Below, piece after piece: positions 9,579 through 18,996 of a stretch of DNA of 64,000 nt (the stretch's first letter is position 1; each line of letters starts with the position of its first letter). Below the pieces are notes generated by a model. It saw only the letters and a list, made by a program, of their open reading frames with translations, ran no database searches and was not told the origin of the DNA. Source of the stretch: Oryzomicrobium terrae (GTDB taxonomy: Bacteria; Pseudomonadota; Gammaproteobacteria; Burkholderiales; Rhodocyclaceae); the NCBI RefSeq assembly GCF_008274805.1, contig NZ_CP022579.1, forward strand, positions 2,728,001 to 2,792,000, in the 5' to 3' direction. The translations under genes and the position numbers were made by a program.

Positions 9579-10088
9579 TCAGCCCTTGGCAACGGGTTCC
9601 GTGGCAGAGGAAGAGGTAGGCAGGGCAGAGCCGAGGCCGGAATGGGTGGGGACTTCAGTGCTCGCCACCGCGACGGGGGATTCGGTGGCGGATGGCTCGG
9701 CCGATGCCGGTGCCTCGCCAGCCGCGGTGATCTCATGCCCGGCCTGCTCGGCCGTGGCCACGGTGTCGGACAGGGCTTGGGCCACGTCGTCACCTGCCCC
9801 CTTGACCTCGGCAAAACCGCTCTGCAACTGCTTTTCGGCATCGCGCAGATCGGTGGTGAGCTTTTCTTCCACCTGCCGGGCCGACTCGGCCACTTCGGCT
9901 TGGAGCTTTTTCAACTCCTCCAGCTGCATCTCGCGCTGGATGTCGGACTTCACATCCGACACGTAGCGCTGCAGGCGGCCAAGCAGCAGACCGGCAGTAC
10001 GGGCAACCTTGGGCAGACGTTCGGGGCCGATGACCACCAATGCCACCACGGCGATGACGATGAGCTCGGTAAAGCTGATGTCGAACAT
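9579..10088 (-). CDS. tatB: TatB, twin-arginine translocase subunit
   Basis: The 169-residue protein has the typical short N-terminal TM helix (FTELIVIAVVALVVIGPERLP) with the conserved Glu in the membrane end, the GPERLP hinge, an amphipathic helix and a long charged coiled region (about 55-110), then an Ala/Ser/Glu-rich low-complexity tail of about 60 residues. The tail is unconserved in the family. The start at 10088 (MFDISF) is the family start; an upstream in-frame ATG at 10133 would add 15 residues before the membrane helix. Sits between tatA and tatC. Confidence 0.95.
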   Translation of the reverse strand: MFDISFTELIVIAVVALVVIGPERLPKVARTAGLLLGRLQRYVSDVKSDIQREMQLEELKKLQAEVAESARQVEEKLTTDLRDAEKQLQSGFAEVKGAGDDVAQALSDTVATAEQAGHEITAAGEAPASAEPSATESPVAVASTEVPTHSGLGSALPTSSSATEPVAKG

Positions 10089-10157
10089 AGGGAATGTAGA
10101 GGGAGAGGAAAGGGATGAGGCACCTGGCAGCATTGCGCCTGGCGCCCCCCTCTACGA

Positions 10158-10388
10158 TCAGGACTTGGTCTTTTCCTTGATCTCGCCTTCGATGGTCTGC
10201 CCACCGGGGATCTGCTGGGAAGGCTGGGCAGGCGCATCCGCCTTGCTATCGCCTTCCTTGAGACCATCCTTGAAGCCCTTCACCGCGCCGCCCAGATCCT
10301 GGCCGATATTGCGCAGCTTCTTGGTGCCGAACACCAGGAGGACGATGACCAGTACGATCAGCCAGTGCCAAATGCTAAAGCTACCCAT
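10158..10388 (-). CDS. tatA: TatA, twin-arginine translocase pore subunit
   Basis: The 76-residue protein has an N-terminal TM segment ([19 protein letters not shown]), the [10 protein letters not shown] hinge and the amphipathic helix [15 protein letters not shown], followed by a short charged tail. These are diagnostic for TatA rather than TatB. It begins 12 bases after hinT, so it is cotranscribed with the his-hinT genes. TatA oligomers form the pathway for folded proteins such as cofactor-bearing respiratory enzymes. Confidence 0.97.
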   Translation of the reverse strand: MGSFSIWHWLIVLVIVLLVFGTKKLRNIGQDLGGAVKGFKDGLKEGDSKADAPAQPSQQIPGGQTIEGEIKEKTKS

Positions 10389-10400
10389 GAAAATCTCTCC

Positions 10401-10751
10401 TTAAAATCGTTTCAGCATGGGACCCACAGGCTCGGGGCCGCCCACGATGTGCATGTGCAGGTGCATGACTTCCTGCTGGCCGATAGGGCCGGTGTTGATG
10501 ATGGTGCGAAAACCGTTGGGACTACCGTTATCCACCGCCAGCTGCTGGGCAACCTGCAGCATCTTGCCGAGCACGGGAACGTCCGCCGGAGTGGCGTCGG
10601 TCAGGGAGGTGATGTGCCGCTTGGGAATCACCAGGATATGCACCGGACGCTGCGGGTGGATATCGTGAAAGGCCAGCAGATCCTCGTCCTCGTAAGCCTT
10701 CTTGGAGGGGATTTCCCCCCGGACGATCTTGCAGAACAGGCAGTTGTCCAT
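10401..10751 (-). CDS. hinT: HIT-family purine nucleoside phosphoramidase (HinT-like)
   Basis: The 116-residue HIT protein hydrolyses adenosine 5'-monophosphoramidates and AMP-lysine in its relatives. It has the zinc-type N-terminus NCLFCKIVRG, the helix AYEDEDLLAFHDI, PVHILVIPK, and the histidine-triad motif HLHMHIVGG near the C-terminus. Length is normal. It stands between hisE and tatA, as in many betaproteobacteria, which fits general housekeeping rather than a histidine-specific role. Confidence 0.94.
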   Translation of the reverse strand: MDNCLFCKIVRGEIPSKKAYEDEDLLAFHDIHPQRPVHILVIPKRHITSLTDATPADVPVLGKMLQVAQQLAVDNGSPNGFRTIINTGPIGQQEVMHLHMHIVGGPEPVGPMLKRF

Positions 10752-10784
10752 CGACGCGACTCGTAACGTAACTGACCGGGCGGC

Positions 10785-11114
10785 TTACTTGGAAACCGTC
10801 CGTGCCTTCTTTTCTTCGATGCCGGAAATGCCCTCACGGCGGCGCATTTCGACCATGACATCGTCGATCGACAGACCGGCATGGACCAGCAGCACCATCA
10901 TGTGGAACAGTACATCGGCGGATTCGCGCACGATATGCAGGCGATTGCCTTCCTTGCCCGCCATGATCAGCTCGGCCGTTTCCTCACCAATTTTCTTCAG
11001 GATCGAATCCGGCCCCTTGGCCAGGAGTTGGGCCGTGTAGGAGGAAGACGGATCGGCATTACGCCGGGAGGTCAGCGTTTCGGACAAGCGCTGCAACACT
11101 TCGTAGTCGATCAT
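10785..11114 (-). CDS. hisE: HisE, phosphoribosyl-ATP pyrophosphohydrolase
   Basis: The 109-residue enzyme carries out step 2 of histidine synthesis (PR-ATP to PR-AMP). It shows the all-alpha MazG-like fold with the metal-binding [14 protein letters not shown] helix and [14 protein letters not shown]. In E. coli this activity is fused to HisI; here it is a separate gene whose start overlaps the hisI stop by four bases (ATGA). Normal length for a monofunctional HisE. Confidence 0.97.
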   Translation of the reverse strand: MIDYEVLQRLSETLTSRRNADPSSSYTAQLLAKGPDSILKKIGEETAELIMAGKEGNRLHIVRESADVLFHMMVLLVHAGLSIDDVMVEMRRREGISGIEEKKARTVSK

Positions 11115-11521
11115 TTATAGATATCCTTGGGGTTCTTCAAGACAGGGTCTGCCGCCACCCAGGGCCCATTCTCCCCATCGAGCCGGTAGAAGAAGCAGCT
11201 CTCCCGTCCGGTATGACAGGCGATACCACCTTCCTGGGTAACGCTATAGAGAATCACATCACCGTCGCAATCGGTGCGGATGTCGCTGACCAGCTGCACA
11301 TGACCCGATTCCTCGCCCTTGCGCCACAGGCGCCGGCGCGAACGGGACCAGTACACAGCCCGTCCGGTCGCCGCGGTTTCCAGCAGCGCCTCCCGGTTGG
11401 TCCAGGCGAACATCAGCACCCGACCCGAGGCGGCATCCTGGGCGATGACGGGCAGCAAGCCCTGCTCGTCCCAGACGAGGGCATCCAGCCAGGGCAGGTC
11501 GGCGTTGAGATCCTTGCTCAT
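11111..11521 (-). CDS. hisI: HisI, phosphoribosyl-AMP cyclohydrolase
   Basis: The 136-residue zinc enzyme opens the adenine ring of PR-AMP (step 3). Seen are [31 protein letters not shown] and the Cys-rich end DCDGDVILY / [13 protein letters not shown], with the conserved Cys ligands. The start at 11521 (MSKDLNADL) suits the family; an ATG at 11539 would add six residues. Located between hisF (29-base gap) and hisE (4-base overlap). Confidence 0.96.
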   Translation of the reverse strand: MSKDLNADLPWLDALVWDEQGLLPVIAQDAASGRVLMFAWTNREALLETAATGRAVYWSRSRRRLWRKGEESGHVQLVSDIRTDCDGDVILYSVTQEGGIACHTGRESCFFYRLDGENGPWVAADPVLKNPKDIYK

Positions 11522-11550
11522 AGTCACGAGGCGCGGCATCTGGTCCAGGC

Positions 11551-12312
11551 TCAGAGCCGGACTTCGATACCCTGGTCGCGCATGTATTCCTTGGCCTGAC
11601 GCACGGTGTACTCACCGAAATGGAAGATGGAGGCCGCCAGCACGGCATCGGCACGCCCCTGGGTGACACCATCAGCCAAGTGCTGCAGGTTGCCGACGCC
11701 ACCGGAAGCGATAACCGGGATTTTGACCGCATCGGCCACGGCCCGGGTAAGACCCAGGTCAAATCCGTTCTTCGTGCCGTCCCGGTCCATGCTGGTGAGC
11801 AGAATCTCGCCGGCGCCCAATTCCTCGACACGGCGCGCCCAATCGATGGCGCTCATGCCCGTATCGTTACGCCCGCCGTGGGTGAACACGGACCAGCGGC
11901 CGGGAGCCACCTGCTTGGCGTCGATGGCCACGACGATGCACTGGGAGCCGACCTTGGCCGAGGCCTCGGCCACCAGATCCGGATTCTGCACAGCCGCGGT
12001 GTTCATCGACACCTTGTCGGCACCGGCGTTGAGCAGGCGGCGCACGTCCTCAACCTTGCGCACCCCGCCGCCCACGGTGAGCGGGATGAAGACCTGTTCG
12101 GCACAGGCTTCGATAATGTGCAGGATGATGTCGCGCTGGTCGGAACTGGCGGTGATGTCGAGAAAGGTCACCTCGTCGGCGCCCTGCTCGTCGTAGCGGC
12201 GGGCAATTTCGACAGGATCGCCGGCATCGCGCAAATCGACGAAATTGGTGCCTTTGACCACCCGCCCGGCGGTTACATCCAGGCAGGGAATGATGCGTTT
12301 AGCGAGCCCCAT
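11551..12312 (-). CDS. hisF: HisF, imidazole glycerol phosphate synthase cyclase subunit
   Basis: The 253-residue TIM barrel uses ammonia from HisH to convert PRFAR to IGP and AICAR. The N-terminal catalytic Asp is in [15 protein letters not shown] and the second in [13 protein letters not shown]; the two phosphate-binding half-barrel motifs (VGGGVR and ASGGVGN) are present. The start at 12312 gives the family's MGLAKRIIP beginning; the open frame upstream is out of family. Preceded by hisA with a 29-base gap. Confidence 0.98.
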   Translation of the reverse strand: MGLAKRIIPCLDVTAGRVVKGTNFVDLRDAGDPVEIARRYDEQGADEVTFLDITASSDQRDIILHIIEACAEQVFIPLTVGGGVRKVEDVRRLLNAGADKVSMNTAAVQNPDLVAEASAKVGSQCIVVAIDAKQVAPGRWSVFTHGGRNDTGMSAIDWARRVEELGAGEILLTSMDRDGTKNGFDLGLTRAVADAVKIPVIASGGVGNLQHLADGVTQGRADAVLAASIFHFGEYTVRQAKEYMRDQGIEVRL

Positions 12313-12341
12313 GGGGCACTCCGAAAGAAGCGATGCGCACC

Positions 12342-13091
12342 TCAGCGGCCCACGGTCGAGGCTGCATCGGCAGCCGCCTGGGCCGCCTGAAAGTCCAGGG
12401 AACCGTCGTAGATGGCCCGGCCCGCAATAGAACCGACGATGCCTTCGCCCTCGACGGCGCACAGAGCCTTGATGTCATCCAGACTGGACAGGCCGCCGGA
12501 GGCGATCACCGGAATACGCAGGGCCTGGGCCAGCTTGACGGTGGCGTCGATATTGACGCCGGAGAGCATGCCGTCGCGGCCGATATCGGTGTAGATCACC
12601 GACTCAACGCCGTAATCCTCGAATTTCTTGGCCAGATCGATGACGTCGTGGCCGGTCAGCTTGGACCAGCCGTCGGTAGCCACCTTGCCGTCCTTGGCAT
12701 CGAGACCGACGATGATGTGGCCGGGAAAAGCGCCGCAGGCATCATGCAGGAAGCCCGGGTTCTTCACCGCGGCGGTACCGATGATGACATAGCTGATACC
12801 GCCATCCAGGTAACGCTCGATGGTATCCAGGTCGCGGATGCCGCCGCCCAGCTGCACGGGGATGTCGTCGCCGACTTCCTTGACGATGGCCTTGATGGCC
12901 TTTTCGTTGACCGGCTTGCCGGCGAAGGCACCGTTCAGGTCCACCAGGTGCAGGCGGCGGGCGCCCTTGTCCAGCCAATGGCGGGCCATGGCGGCAGGTT
13001 CTTCGGAGAAAACGGTGGCGTCTTCCATCACGCCCTGCTTGAGGCGTACGCACTGGCCGTCTTTTAGGTCAATGGCGGGAATGATCAGCAT
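12342..13091 (-). CDS. hisA: HisA, ProFAR isomerase
   Basis: The 249-residue TIM barrel isomerises ProFAR to PRFAR. Catalytic Asp8 lies in [12 protein letters not shown], the second Asp in [10 protein letters not shown], and phosphate loops are LGGGIRD and ASGGLSS. Length is normal. It is homologous to HisF, the next gene, as in all his operons. The 75-base gap from hisH, which holds a possible hairpin, is the largest within the hisB-hisE series. Confidence 0.98.
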   Translation of the reverse strand: MLIIPAIDLKDGQCVRLKQGVMEDATVFSEEPAAMARHWLDKGARRLHLVDLNGAFAGKPVNEKAIKAIVKEVGDDIPVQLGGGIRDLDTIERYLDGGISYVIIGTAAVKNPGFLHDACGAFPGHIIVGLDAKDGKVATDGWSKLTGHDVIDLAKKFEDYGVESVIYTDIGRDGMLSGVNIDATVKLAQALRIPVIASGGLSSLDDIKALCAVEGEGIVGSIAGRAIYDGSLDFQAAQAAADAASTVGR

Positions 13092-13129
13092 AGGTAGACG
13101 TCGGCAGAAACGGTGAAGCGATGAAGGAA

Positions 13130-13159
13130 TGCCGGCCCCGCGAAATCCAGGGACCGGCA
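13130..13159 (-). other. Hairpin between hisH and hisA
   Basis: In minus-strand RNA, ten bases (UGCCGGUCCC) can pair with GGGGCCGGCA across a ten-base loop, with one U-G pair. No U tract follows, so it is not a normal terminator; it could be an mRNA-stability or processing element, or chance in GC-rich DNA. Confidence 0.35.
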
Positions 13160-13166
13160 GCAGGAA

Positions 13167-13808
13167 TCAGGGGCGCCAGGCGAGGAAATTGGCCAGCAAT
13201 TGCAGCCCGTCCCGGGCGCTCTTTTCCGGGTGGAACTGGACCGCCACGATGTTATCCCGCGCTACCGCACAGGTAAAGGGGACGCCATAGTGAGCACGGC
13301 CGATGACCAAGGCCTCGTCGGCAGGTACCACGAAGTAGCTGTGCACGAAGTAGAAGCGCGCGTCCTGGGCGATGCCGGACCAGATCGGGTGCGCCGTTTG
13401 CGTCACTTCGTTCCAGCCCATGTGCGGAACCTTCAGGCGGCTGCCGTCGGCGGCCGCCATGGCCGCATCGGGAAAGCGCCGCACCTGGCCGGGCAGGATG
13501 CCCAGACCGGGCACATCGCCCTCTTCGCTGTGTTCAAAGAGCATCTGCTCGCCGATGCAGATGCCGAGAAAGGGCTTGCTCGCCGCGGCATCGATCACCG
13601 CCTGACGCAGGCCCCGGGCATCGAGCTCGGCCATGCAGTCGGGCATGGCGCCCTGGCCGGGAAAGACTACCCGCTCGGCCGCGGCGACCACGGCCGGATC
13701 GGCGGTCACCACCACGGAACGACCATCGGCAACGTGCTCCAGCGCCTTCGACACCGAGCGCAGGTTGCCCATGCCGTAGTCGATGACGGCGATCGTGCCA
13801 GCCGGCAT
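13167..13808 (-). CDS. hisH: HisH, imidazole glycerol phosphate synthase glutaminase subunit
   Basis: The 213-residue class I glutamine amidotransferase feeds ammonia to HisF. It has IDYGMGNLRSV at the start, the oxyanion strand VFPGQGAMPDC, the nucleophile elbow FLGICIGEQML and the catalytic His-Glu in VQFHPEKS. The ATG shares one base with the hisB stop codon (TAATG), indicating tight coupling. Confidence 0.97.
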   Translation of the reverse strand: MPAGTIAVIDYGMGNLRSVSKALEHVADGRSVVVTADPAVVAAAERVVFPGQGAMPDCMAELDARGLRQAVIDAAASKPFLGICIGEQMLFEHSEEGDVPGLGILPGQVRRFPDAAMAAADGSRLKVPHMGWNEVTQTAHPIWSGIAQDARFYFVHSYFVVPADEALVIGRAHYGVPFTCAVARDNIVAVQFHPEKSARDGLQLLANFLAWRP

Positions 13809-14395
13809 TACAGCACTCCCTTGGTGGAAGGGGTCACCCCGGCCATGCGCGGATCGGGGCTGGCGGCCACGCGCAGGGCCCGGCCGAAGGCCTTGAAGAT
13901 GGTCTCGGCCTGGTGGTGCGAGTTGTCGCCACGCAGATTGTCGATGTGCAGGGTCATGCCGGCGTGGTTGACCAGGCCCTGGAAGAATTCGCGGATCAGG
14001 TCCACGTCGAAACCGCCGATCATGGCGCGGGTGTAGGTCACGCCGTAGGTCAGGCCGGGGCGGCCGGACAGGTCGATGACCACGCGGGAGAGGGCCTCGT
14101 CCAGGGGGACGTAGGCATGGCCGTAGCGGGTCAGGCCCTTCTTGTCGCCCCAGGCCTTGGCCAGGGCCTGGCCCAGGGTGATGCCCACGTCTTCCACCGT
14201 ATGGTGGGCGTCGATGTGCAGGTCACCCTTGGCCTCGATTTCCAGGTCGATCAGGCCGTGGCGGGCGATCTGGTCGAGCATGTGGTCGAAGAACCCCACG
14301 CCGGTGTTGAGCACGGACTTGCCCGTGCCGTCGAGATTGACCCGGACGGTGATCTGGGTTTCCAGGGTATTGCGCGTGACGTCGGCTTGCCGCAT
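13808..14395 (-). CDS. hisB: HisB (IGPD), imidazoleglycerol-phosphate dehydratase
   Basis: The 195-residue monofunctional dehydratase makes imidazole-acetol phosphate from IGP. Manganese-binding repeats are [11 protein letters not shown] / [13 protein letters not shown] in the first half and the matching [11 protein letters not shown] / [13 protein letters not shown] in the second. The start at 14395 (MRQADVTRN) is that of close relatives; a second in-frame ATG at 14404 would add three residues, and neither has a strong ribosome site. It is the first gene of the hisB-H-A-F-I-E-hinT-tatABC transcript, divergent from hisC. No HisN-type phosphatase domain is fused to it. Confidence 0.96.
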   Translation of the reverse strand: MRQADVTRNTLETQITVRVNLDGTGKSVLNTGVGFFDHMLDQIARHGLIDLEIEAKGDLHIDAHHTVEDVGITLGQALAKAWGDKKGLTRYGHAYVPLDEALSRVVIDLSGRPGLTYGVTYTRAMIGGFDVDLIREFFQGLVNHAGMTLHIDNLRGDNSHHQAETIFKAFGRALRVAASPDPRMAGVTPSTKGVL

Positions 14396-14428
14396 GGGAG
14401 TCATGAGAAAGGCTGGTGCGAGGAAAAC

Positions 14429-14444
14429 TTGCCGAAATCGGCAA
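14429..14444. promoter_or_regulatory. Palindrome in the divergent hisB-hisC promoter region
   Basis: The 16-base sequence ttgccgaaatcggcaa is a perfect inverted repeat (7-bp arms, 2-base spacer) in the 129-base gap between the divergent hisB and hisC starts. Its position and symmetry suit a dimeric regulator, but no regulator for it is known to me and it could be chance. Confidence 0.4.
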
Positions 14445-14524
14445 AAACGTAGGTGATGATACCATTTCAACCTTGTTTCTACTTTTTTCCGGCGGCCCTC
14501 CGCCGGGTCGCGGTGGTCCCCTGC

Positions 14525-15631
14525 ATGAGCCAAACAAGCCGATTCTGGAGCGCCGTCACGCGCAGCCTGACGCCCTACGTTCCCGGTGAGCAGCCCAAGC
14601 TCGCCAACCTGGTGAAACTCAACACCAACGAAAACCCCTACCCGCCCTCCCCCAAGGCCCTGGCGGCCATCGGTGGCGAGAACGGGGCGGACGCGGCCCG
14701 GCTGCGCCTCTACCCGGACCCCAATGCTGACGCCCTGAAGTCAGCAGTGGCGCGCCACTTCGCTGCCCACGGCATCGCCGCCAACCAGGTGTTCGTCGGC
14801 AACGGATCGGACGAGGTGCTGGCCCACGCCTTCCTCGCCCTGCTCAAGCACGACCGGCCGATCCGCTTCCCGGACATCACCTACAGCTTCTACCCGGTGT
14901 ACTGCGGTCTGTACGGCATCGAGTTCGAGAAAGTGCCTTTGGATGCAGAGTTCGCCCTCGACCCGGCGCCCTACCTGGCGCCGAACTGCGGCGGCATCAT
15001 CTTCCCCAACCCCAACGCCCCCACCGGCCGGCTGCTGCCCCTGGAGGCGGTGGAACGCCTGGCTGCTGGCCAACCGGACTGCGTGGTGGTGGTGGACGAG
15101 GCCTACATCGACTTCAGCGGCGACAGCATCGCCACCATCCCCACCGCCATTGCTCTGGTGAATCGCCACCCCAACCTGCTGGTGGTGCAGACCCTGTCCA
15201 AGTCCCGCTCCCTGGCCGGGCTGCGGGTCGGCTTCGCGGTGGGTCACCCGGACCTAATCGAAGCCCTGGAGCGGGTCAAGAACAGCTTCAACTCCTATCC
15301 CCTGGACCGGCTGGCGATTGCCGGCGCGGTGGCCGCGATGGACGACAACACCCACTTCGACGCCACGCGCAAGGCAGTGATGGCCAGCCGGGACACCCTG
15401 AGCCGGGACCTGTCCGCCCTGGGCTTCGCGGTGGTGCCCTCCGCCGCCAACTTCGTCTTCGCCCGCCACCCGGGCCACGACGCCGGCGAACTGGCGCAGC
15501 AGTTGCGCGAGCGCAGCATCATCGTGCGCCACTTCAAGGCGCCGCGCATCGACCAGTACCTGCGCATCACCATCGGCACCGATACCGAGTGCCGGACCCT
15601 CATCCAGGCCCTGGCCGACATCCTCGGCTAG
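14525..15631 (+). CDS. hisC: HisC, histidinol-phosphate aminotransferase
   Basis: The 368-residue PLP enzyme transaminates imidazole-acetol phosphate. Recognisable are [44 protein letters not shown], the PLP-binding lysine in [13 protein letters not shown] and the C-terminal YLRITIGT. The start at 14525 gives the standard N-terminus. It is read opposite to every other his gene here, whereas in related betaproteobacteria it usually lies between hisD and hisB in the same direction. A hairpin after the stop may end its transcript. Confidence 0.97.
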   Translation: MSQTSRFWSAVTRSLTPYVPGEQPKLANLVKLNTNENPYPPSPKALAAIGGENGADAARLRLYPDPNADALKSAVARHFAAHGIAANQVFVGNGSDEVLAHAFLALLKHDRPIRFPDITYSFYPVYCGLYGIEFEKVPLDAEFALDPAPYLAPNCGGIIFPNPNAPTGRLLPLEAVERLAAGQPDCVVVVDEAYIDFSGDSIATIPTAIALVNRHPNLLVVQTLSKSRSLAGLRVGFAVGHPDLIEALERVKNSFNSYPLDRLAIAGAVAAMDDNTHFDATRKAVMASRDTLSRDLSALGFAVVPSAANFVFARHPGHDAGELAQQLRERSIIVRHFKAPRIDQYLRITIGTDTECRTLIQALADILG

Positions 15632-15641
15632 TCACCGGCCC

Positions 15642-15675
15642 GGGGCGGATGACCGTCCGCCCCTTCCTCCGCCCT
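15642..15675 (+). terminator. Probable hisC terminator
   Basis: A perfect 8-bp stem (ggggcgga / tccgcccc, 15642-15663) with a six-base loop begins 11 bases after the hisC stop and is followed by a pyrimidine-rich, T-containing stretch. The U tract is interrupted by C, so strength is uncertain. The rest of 15664-15867, up to the convergent chromate transporter gene, holds nothing I can recognise. Confidence 0.55.
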
Positions 15676-15867
15676 TTCCTTTGCCCCCCCGTCCGCACGG
15701 ATGCGCCCTGCACCGGACGGACGGTGTTGACGCCCGTCGCCACACTTCAACAAAGCTTATGTAACGCGTTGACTTAAAACCCAAGGTCCGCGCCAGTCGT
15801 GGGGTTTTTAGTAGCACCCACGTCAAAACATAAGAAAAACCAAAGTATTGATACGCTGCGGCGGGCT

Positions 15868-16395
15868 TCAGACAACGCCGAGCAGCCCGAGCAGCGCCCC
15901 TCCCGCGATCAGCCACAACGGGTGCAGTTTTGGCCAGCGCAGGCAGACCAGAATCGTCGCCAGCACCACAACGGCGCCCCCCAGCCCCAGGCCGGCGGAC
16001 AGGCCGATCAAGGTGCCGCTGGCAAACACCAGCCCCACCGACAGGGGCCCCACCCCAGTCTGCACCGCCTGCTGCCAGGGGGCGCCGCGAAAACGCTCCC
16101 AGTGACGGAAGATGAAGTAGATCACCACGCTCATCGGCAGACACATGGCCACGGTGCTGACCACCGCCCCGGCCACACCGGCCACCTGCCAGCCGATCAG
16201 GGTCACCACCAGCACGTTGGGCCCGGGCGCCGCCTGGGCCACGGCGTAGAGGTGGGTGAAGGTGGCGTCGTTCATCCAGTGCTGCTGGTCCACCACCACC
16301 CGGTGGATTTCCGGCAGCAAGGCATTGGCCCCACCGAAGGACAGGAACGACAGCAGAGCAAAGTGCAGGAACAGTTGCAGGAGGATGCCGCTCAT
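15868..16395 (-). CDS. Chromate transporter, short-chain (second subunit of a pair)
   Basis: The 175-residue membrane protein is a single CHR domain with about five or six hydrophobic segments, carrying LSFLSFGGANALLPEIHR near the N-terminus and the CHR loop AVAQAAPGPNVLVVTLIGW. Short-chain CHR proteins work as pairs of inversely inserted subunits and export chromate (or sulfate-like anions) in studied cases. The start overlaps the stop of the first subunit by four bases (ATGA), as usual for these pairs. Chromate as the substrate is inferred from the family only. Confidence 0.88.
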   Translation of the reverse strand: MSGILLQLFLHFALLSFLSFGGANALLPEIHRVVVDQQHWMNDATFTHLYAVAQAAPGPNVLVVTLIGWQVAGVAGAVVSTVAMCLPMSVVIYFIFRHWERFRGAPWQQAVQTGVGPLSVGLVFASGTLIGLSAGLGLGGAVVVLATILVCLRWPKLHPLWLIAGGALLGLLGVV

Positions 16396-17012
16396 TTGTC
16401 CCCTCCTGGCACCAGGGTAGCCATGGCCCGGCGGACGCGCCGGTAGGCCACCACACTGCTGGCCGTCGCCAACACCACCATGACTACCACCAAGGGCAGG
16501 CGCAGCACGGCGATGGCGACAAAGGCGAGCACCGTGAAGGGCAGGTACACCCGCTTTTCCTTGAGGGCACCGAGCATGCGCACGCCCAGGGCCAGGATCA
16601 GCCCCACTCCCACGGCGGAAATACCGCGCAGCATGGCCTGGACCAGGTGCAGCTCGCCGTACAGGGAATAGAGCAAGCCGAGCAGCAGCACCACGGCAAA
16701 CGGTCCAATCAACATGCCGAGCACGGAGACCACCGCTCCCAGGGCACCCTGGTAGCGGCTGCCGACGCATACCGCCAGGTTCACCACGTTGGGGCCGGGC
16801 AGGAACTGGCACAGGCCCAGTACCGAGTTGAACTCCTGGGGTGACAGCCAGCGCTGGCGCTCCACCAGCATGCGCCGGGCGAAGGGCAGCACACCGCCGA
16901 AGCCGGACAGACCAACCCTGGAAAAGCCCGAAAAAAGTGCCCCCAGAGTCACCTCGGGGGGCACAGCGTCGCTGGCGGCGCCAGGTGCCGGGGGACGGTT
17001 CTCGTCGGCCAT
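16392..17012 (-). CDS. Chromate transporter, short-chain (first subunit of a pair)
   Basis: The 206-residue CHR-domain membrane protein has a Pro/Ala-rich cytosolic lead of about 20 residues, then GFSRVGLSGFGGVLPFARR and LCQFLPGPNVVNLAVCVG, the two signature stretches of the family. It starts 22 bases after hisD on the same strand, so it may be transcribed with hisG-hisD. That context is odd for an anion exporter and looks like an insertion in the his operon. Confidence 0.88.
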   Translation of the reverse strand: MADENRPPAPGAASDAVPPEVTLGALFSGFSRVGLSGFGGVLPFARRMLVERQRWLSPQEFNSVLGLCQFLPGPNVVNLAVCVGSRYQGALGAVVSVLGMLIGPFAVVLLLGLLYSLYGELHLVQAMLRGISAVGVGLILALGVRMLGALKEKRVYLPFTVLAFVAIAVLRLPLVVVMVVLATASSVVAYRRVRRAMATLVPGGDK

Positions 17013-17034
17013 CGCGCCTTCCGTCGCTCCGCCG

Positions 17035-18333
17035 TCAGTCCAGCCGGTATTCGGCGGACTTGGCGTGGGCGGGCAAGCCCTCGCCGCCGGCCAGGGTCGA
17101 AGCGATCCGCCCCAGGGTCTGGGCCCCGGCCCGGGAGACCTTGATCAGGCTGGTGCGCTTCTGGAAGTCGTAGACCCCCAGGGGCGAGGAGAAGCGGGCG
17201 CTACCCGAGGTGGGCAGCACGTGGTTGGGGCCGGCGCAGTAGTCGCCCAGAGATTCGGAGGTGTAGGGACCGATGAAGATGGCACCGGCGTGGTGCAGCT
17301 TGGCCACCCAGGGGTCGGCGTCCACCAGGGACAGTTCCAGGTGTTCCGGAGCCACCCGGTTGGCGATGGCACAGGCGTCGTCCATGTCGGCCACGGCAAT
17401 CAGGGCGCCGCGGTTTTCCAGGGCGGTGCGGATCACCTCGGCCCGGGGCATGGTGGGCAGCAGCTTCTCGATGCTGGCGGCCACCTTGTCCAGGTAGGCG
17501 GCATCCGGCGAGATCAGGATCGACTGGGCCAGCTCGTCGTGCTCGGCCTGGGAGAACAGATCCATGGCCACCCAGTCCGGATCGGTGGAGCCATCGGCGA
17601 TCACCAGGATCTCGGACGGGCCGGCCACCATGTCGATGCCGACGATGCCGAACACGCGACGCTTGGCGCAGGCCACGTAGGCGTTGCCCGGGCCGACGAT
17701 CTTGTCCACCTGGGGCACGGAGGCGGTACCGAAGGCCAGGGCGGCCACGGCCTGGGCGCCGCCGATGGTGAACACCCGGTCCACCCCGGCCAGGGCGGCG
17801 GCGGCCAGCACCAGGGCGTTCTTCTCGCCGCCCGGGGTAGGCACCACCATGATCAGTTCCTTGACCCCGGCCACCTTGGCGGGGATCGCATTCATCAGCA
17901 CCGACGACGGATAGGCGGCCTTGCCGCCGGGCACGTAGAGGCCCACCCGGTCGAGCGGCGTAACCATCTGGCCGAGCACCGTGCCGTCGGCCTCGGTGTA
18001 GGTCCAGCCGTCAGCCTTCTGCTTTTCGTGGAAGGTGCGGATGCGCGCCGCGGCGGTCTCCAGGGCGGCTCGGCGCTCGGCGGGCAGGCCGTCCAGGGCG
18101 GCCCGCAGCTCGGCCTGGGGCAGCTCCAGGGCGGCCATGCCGGCCACGGCCAAGCGGTCGAAGCGGTTGGTGTAGTCCACCACCGCCACATCGCCCCGGG
18201 CCTTCACATCGGCCAGGATCGCGGCCACGGTGGCCTCGATACCCTCGTCCTGGGCGGATTCGAAGGCCAGCAAAGCCTTCAGCCGGGCGTCGAAGTCGGC
18301 AGCACGGGAATCGAGTCGCTTGATGTTGACCAT
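17035..18333 (-). CDS. hisD: HisD, histidinol dehydrogenase
   Basis: The 432-residue zinc- and NAD-dependent enzyme performs the last two oxidations to histidine. Family features are [64 protein letters not shown] and the C-terminal [23 protein letters not shown] pattern with zinc ligands. The start at 18333 (MVNIKRLDS) is two bases past the hisG stop; the open frame further upstream lies in hisG. Confidence 0.98.
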   Translation of the reverse strand: MVNIKRLDSRAADFDARLKALLAFESAQDEGIEATVAAILADVKARGDVAVVDYTNRFDRLAVAGMAALELPQAELRAALDGLPAERRAALETAAARIRTFHEKQKADGWTYTEADGTVLGQMVTPLDRVGLYVPGGKAAYPSSVLMNAIPAKVAGVKELIMVVPTPGGEKNALVLAAAALAGVDRVFTIGGAQAVAALAFGTASVPQVDKIVGPGNAYVACAKRRVFGIVGIDMVAGPSEILVIADGSTDPDWVAMDLFSQAEHDELAQSILISPDAAYLDKVAASIEKLLPTMPRAEVIRTALENRGALIAVADMDDACAIANRVAPEHLELSLVDADPWVAKLHHAGAIFIGPYTSESLGDYCAGPNHVLPTSGSARFSSPLGVYDFQKRTSLIKVSRAGAQTLGRIASTLAGGEGLPAHAKSAEYRLD

Positions 18334-18335
18334 GG

Positions 18336-18980
18336 TCACTCCTTCACCGCACCGGCAATGGCCGCCAGAATCGGCTCCAGGGCCTCGCGCTTGAGTTTGA
18401 GGGCAGCCTGGTTGACCACCAGGCGCGACGAGATCGCCATGATCTCTTCCACGGCGACCAGGTTGTTGGCCTTGAGGGTGCCGCCGGAGGACACCAGGTC
18501 CACGATGGCATCGGCGAGGCCGGCCAGGGGCGCCAACTCCATGGAGCCGTAGAGCTTGATCAGGTCCACGTGGACGCCCTTGGCGGCGAAATGCTCCCGG
18601 GCCACCTTGAGGTATTTGGTTGCCACCTTGAGGCGGGCACCCTGACGCACGGCGTTGTCGTAGTCGAAGCCGGCGGGCACGGCCACCATCATGCGGCACT
18701 TGGCGATGTTCAGATCCAGGGGCTGGTACAGCCCGGCGCCACCGTGCTCGAACAGCACGTCCTTACCGGCCACGCCCAGATCGGCGGCACCGTACTGGAC
18801 GTAGGTGGGTACATCGGAGGCGCGCACGATCACCACCCGGACGTTGTCCTGATTGGTGGGAATGATCAGCTTGCGCGAGGTTTCCGGGTCCTCCAGCGGG
18901 ACGATACCGGCGGCGGCCAGCAGGGGCAGGGTTTCTTCGAAGATGCGGCCCTTGGACAGGGCGATGGTGATGGTGCTCAC
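18336..18980 (-). CDS. hisG: HisG, ATP phosphoribosyltransferase (short form)
   Basis: The 214-residue enzyme performs the first step of histidine synthesis. Marks are [18 protein letters not shown], the ligand region [23 protein letters not shown] and the PRPP loop [18 protein letters not shown]. It lacks the C-terminal ACT-like regulatory domain of long HisG, so it should need the HisZ partner for activity and histidine inhibition; HisZ is not in this window. First his gene of the minus-strand series, with a large hairpin and possible promoter just upstream. Confidence 0.97.
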   Translation of the reverse strand: MSTITIALSKGRIFEETLPLLAAAGIVPLEDPETSRKLIIPTNQDNVRVVIVRASDVPTYVQYGAADLGVAGKDVLFEHGGAGLYQPLDLNIAKCRMMVAVPAGFDYDNAVRQGARLKVATKYLKVAREHFAAKGVHVDLIKLYGSMELAPLAGLADAIVDLVSSGGTLKANNLVAVEEIMAISSRLVVNQAALKLKREALEPILAAIAGAVKE

Positions 18981-18996
18981 GGGCGGTCAACCAAAA

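Noticed and set aside
15783-15798. The 15-mer aaggtccgcgccagt shared with 56496-56510, suggesting another copy of the REP-like element
   Set aside because: A 15-base match is expected by chance a few times in a 64-kb GC-rich window, and the palindromic second arm is absent here.
16789-18552. A 587-residue plus-strand frame opposite hisD
   Set aside because: Gly/His/Gln-rich antisense product typical of high-GC DNA; hisD on the other strand is certain.
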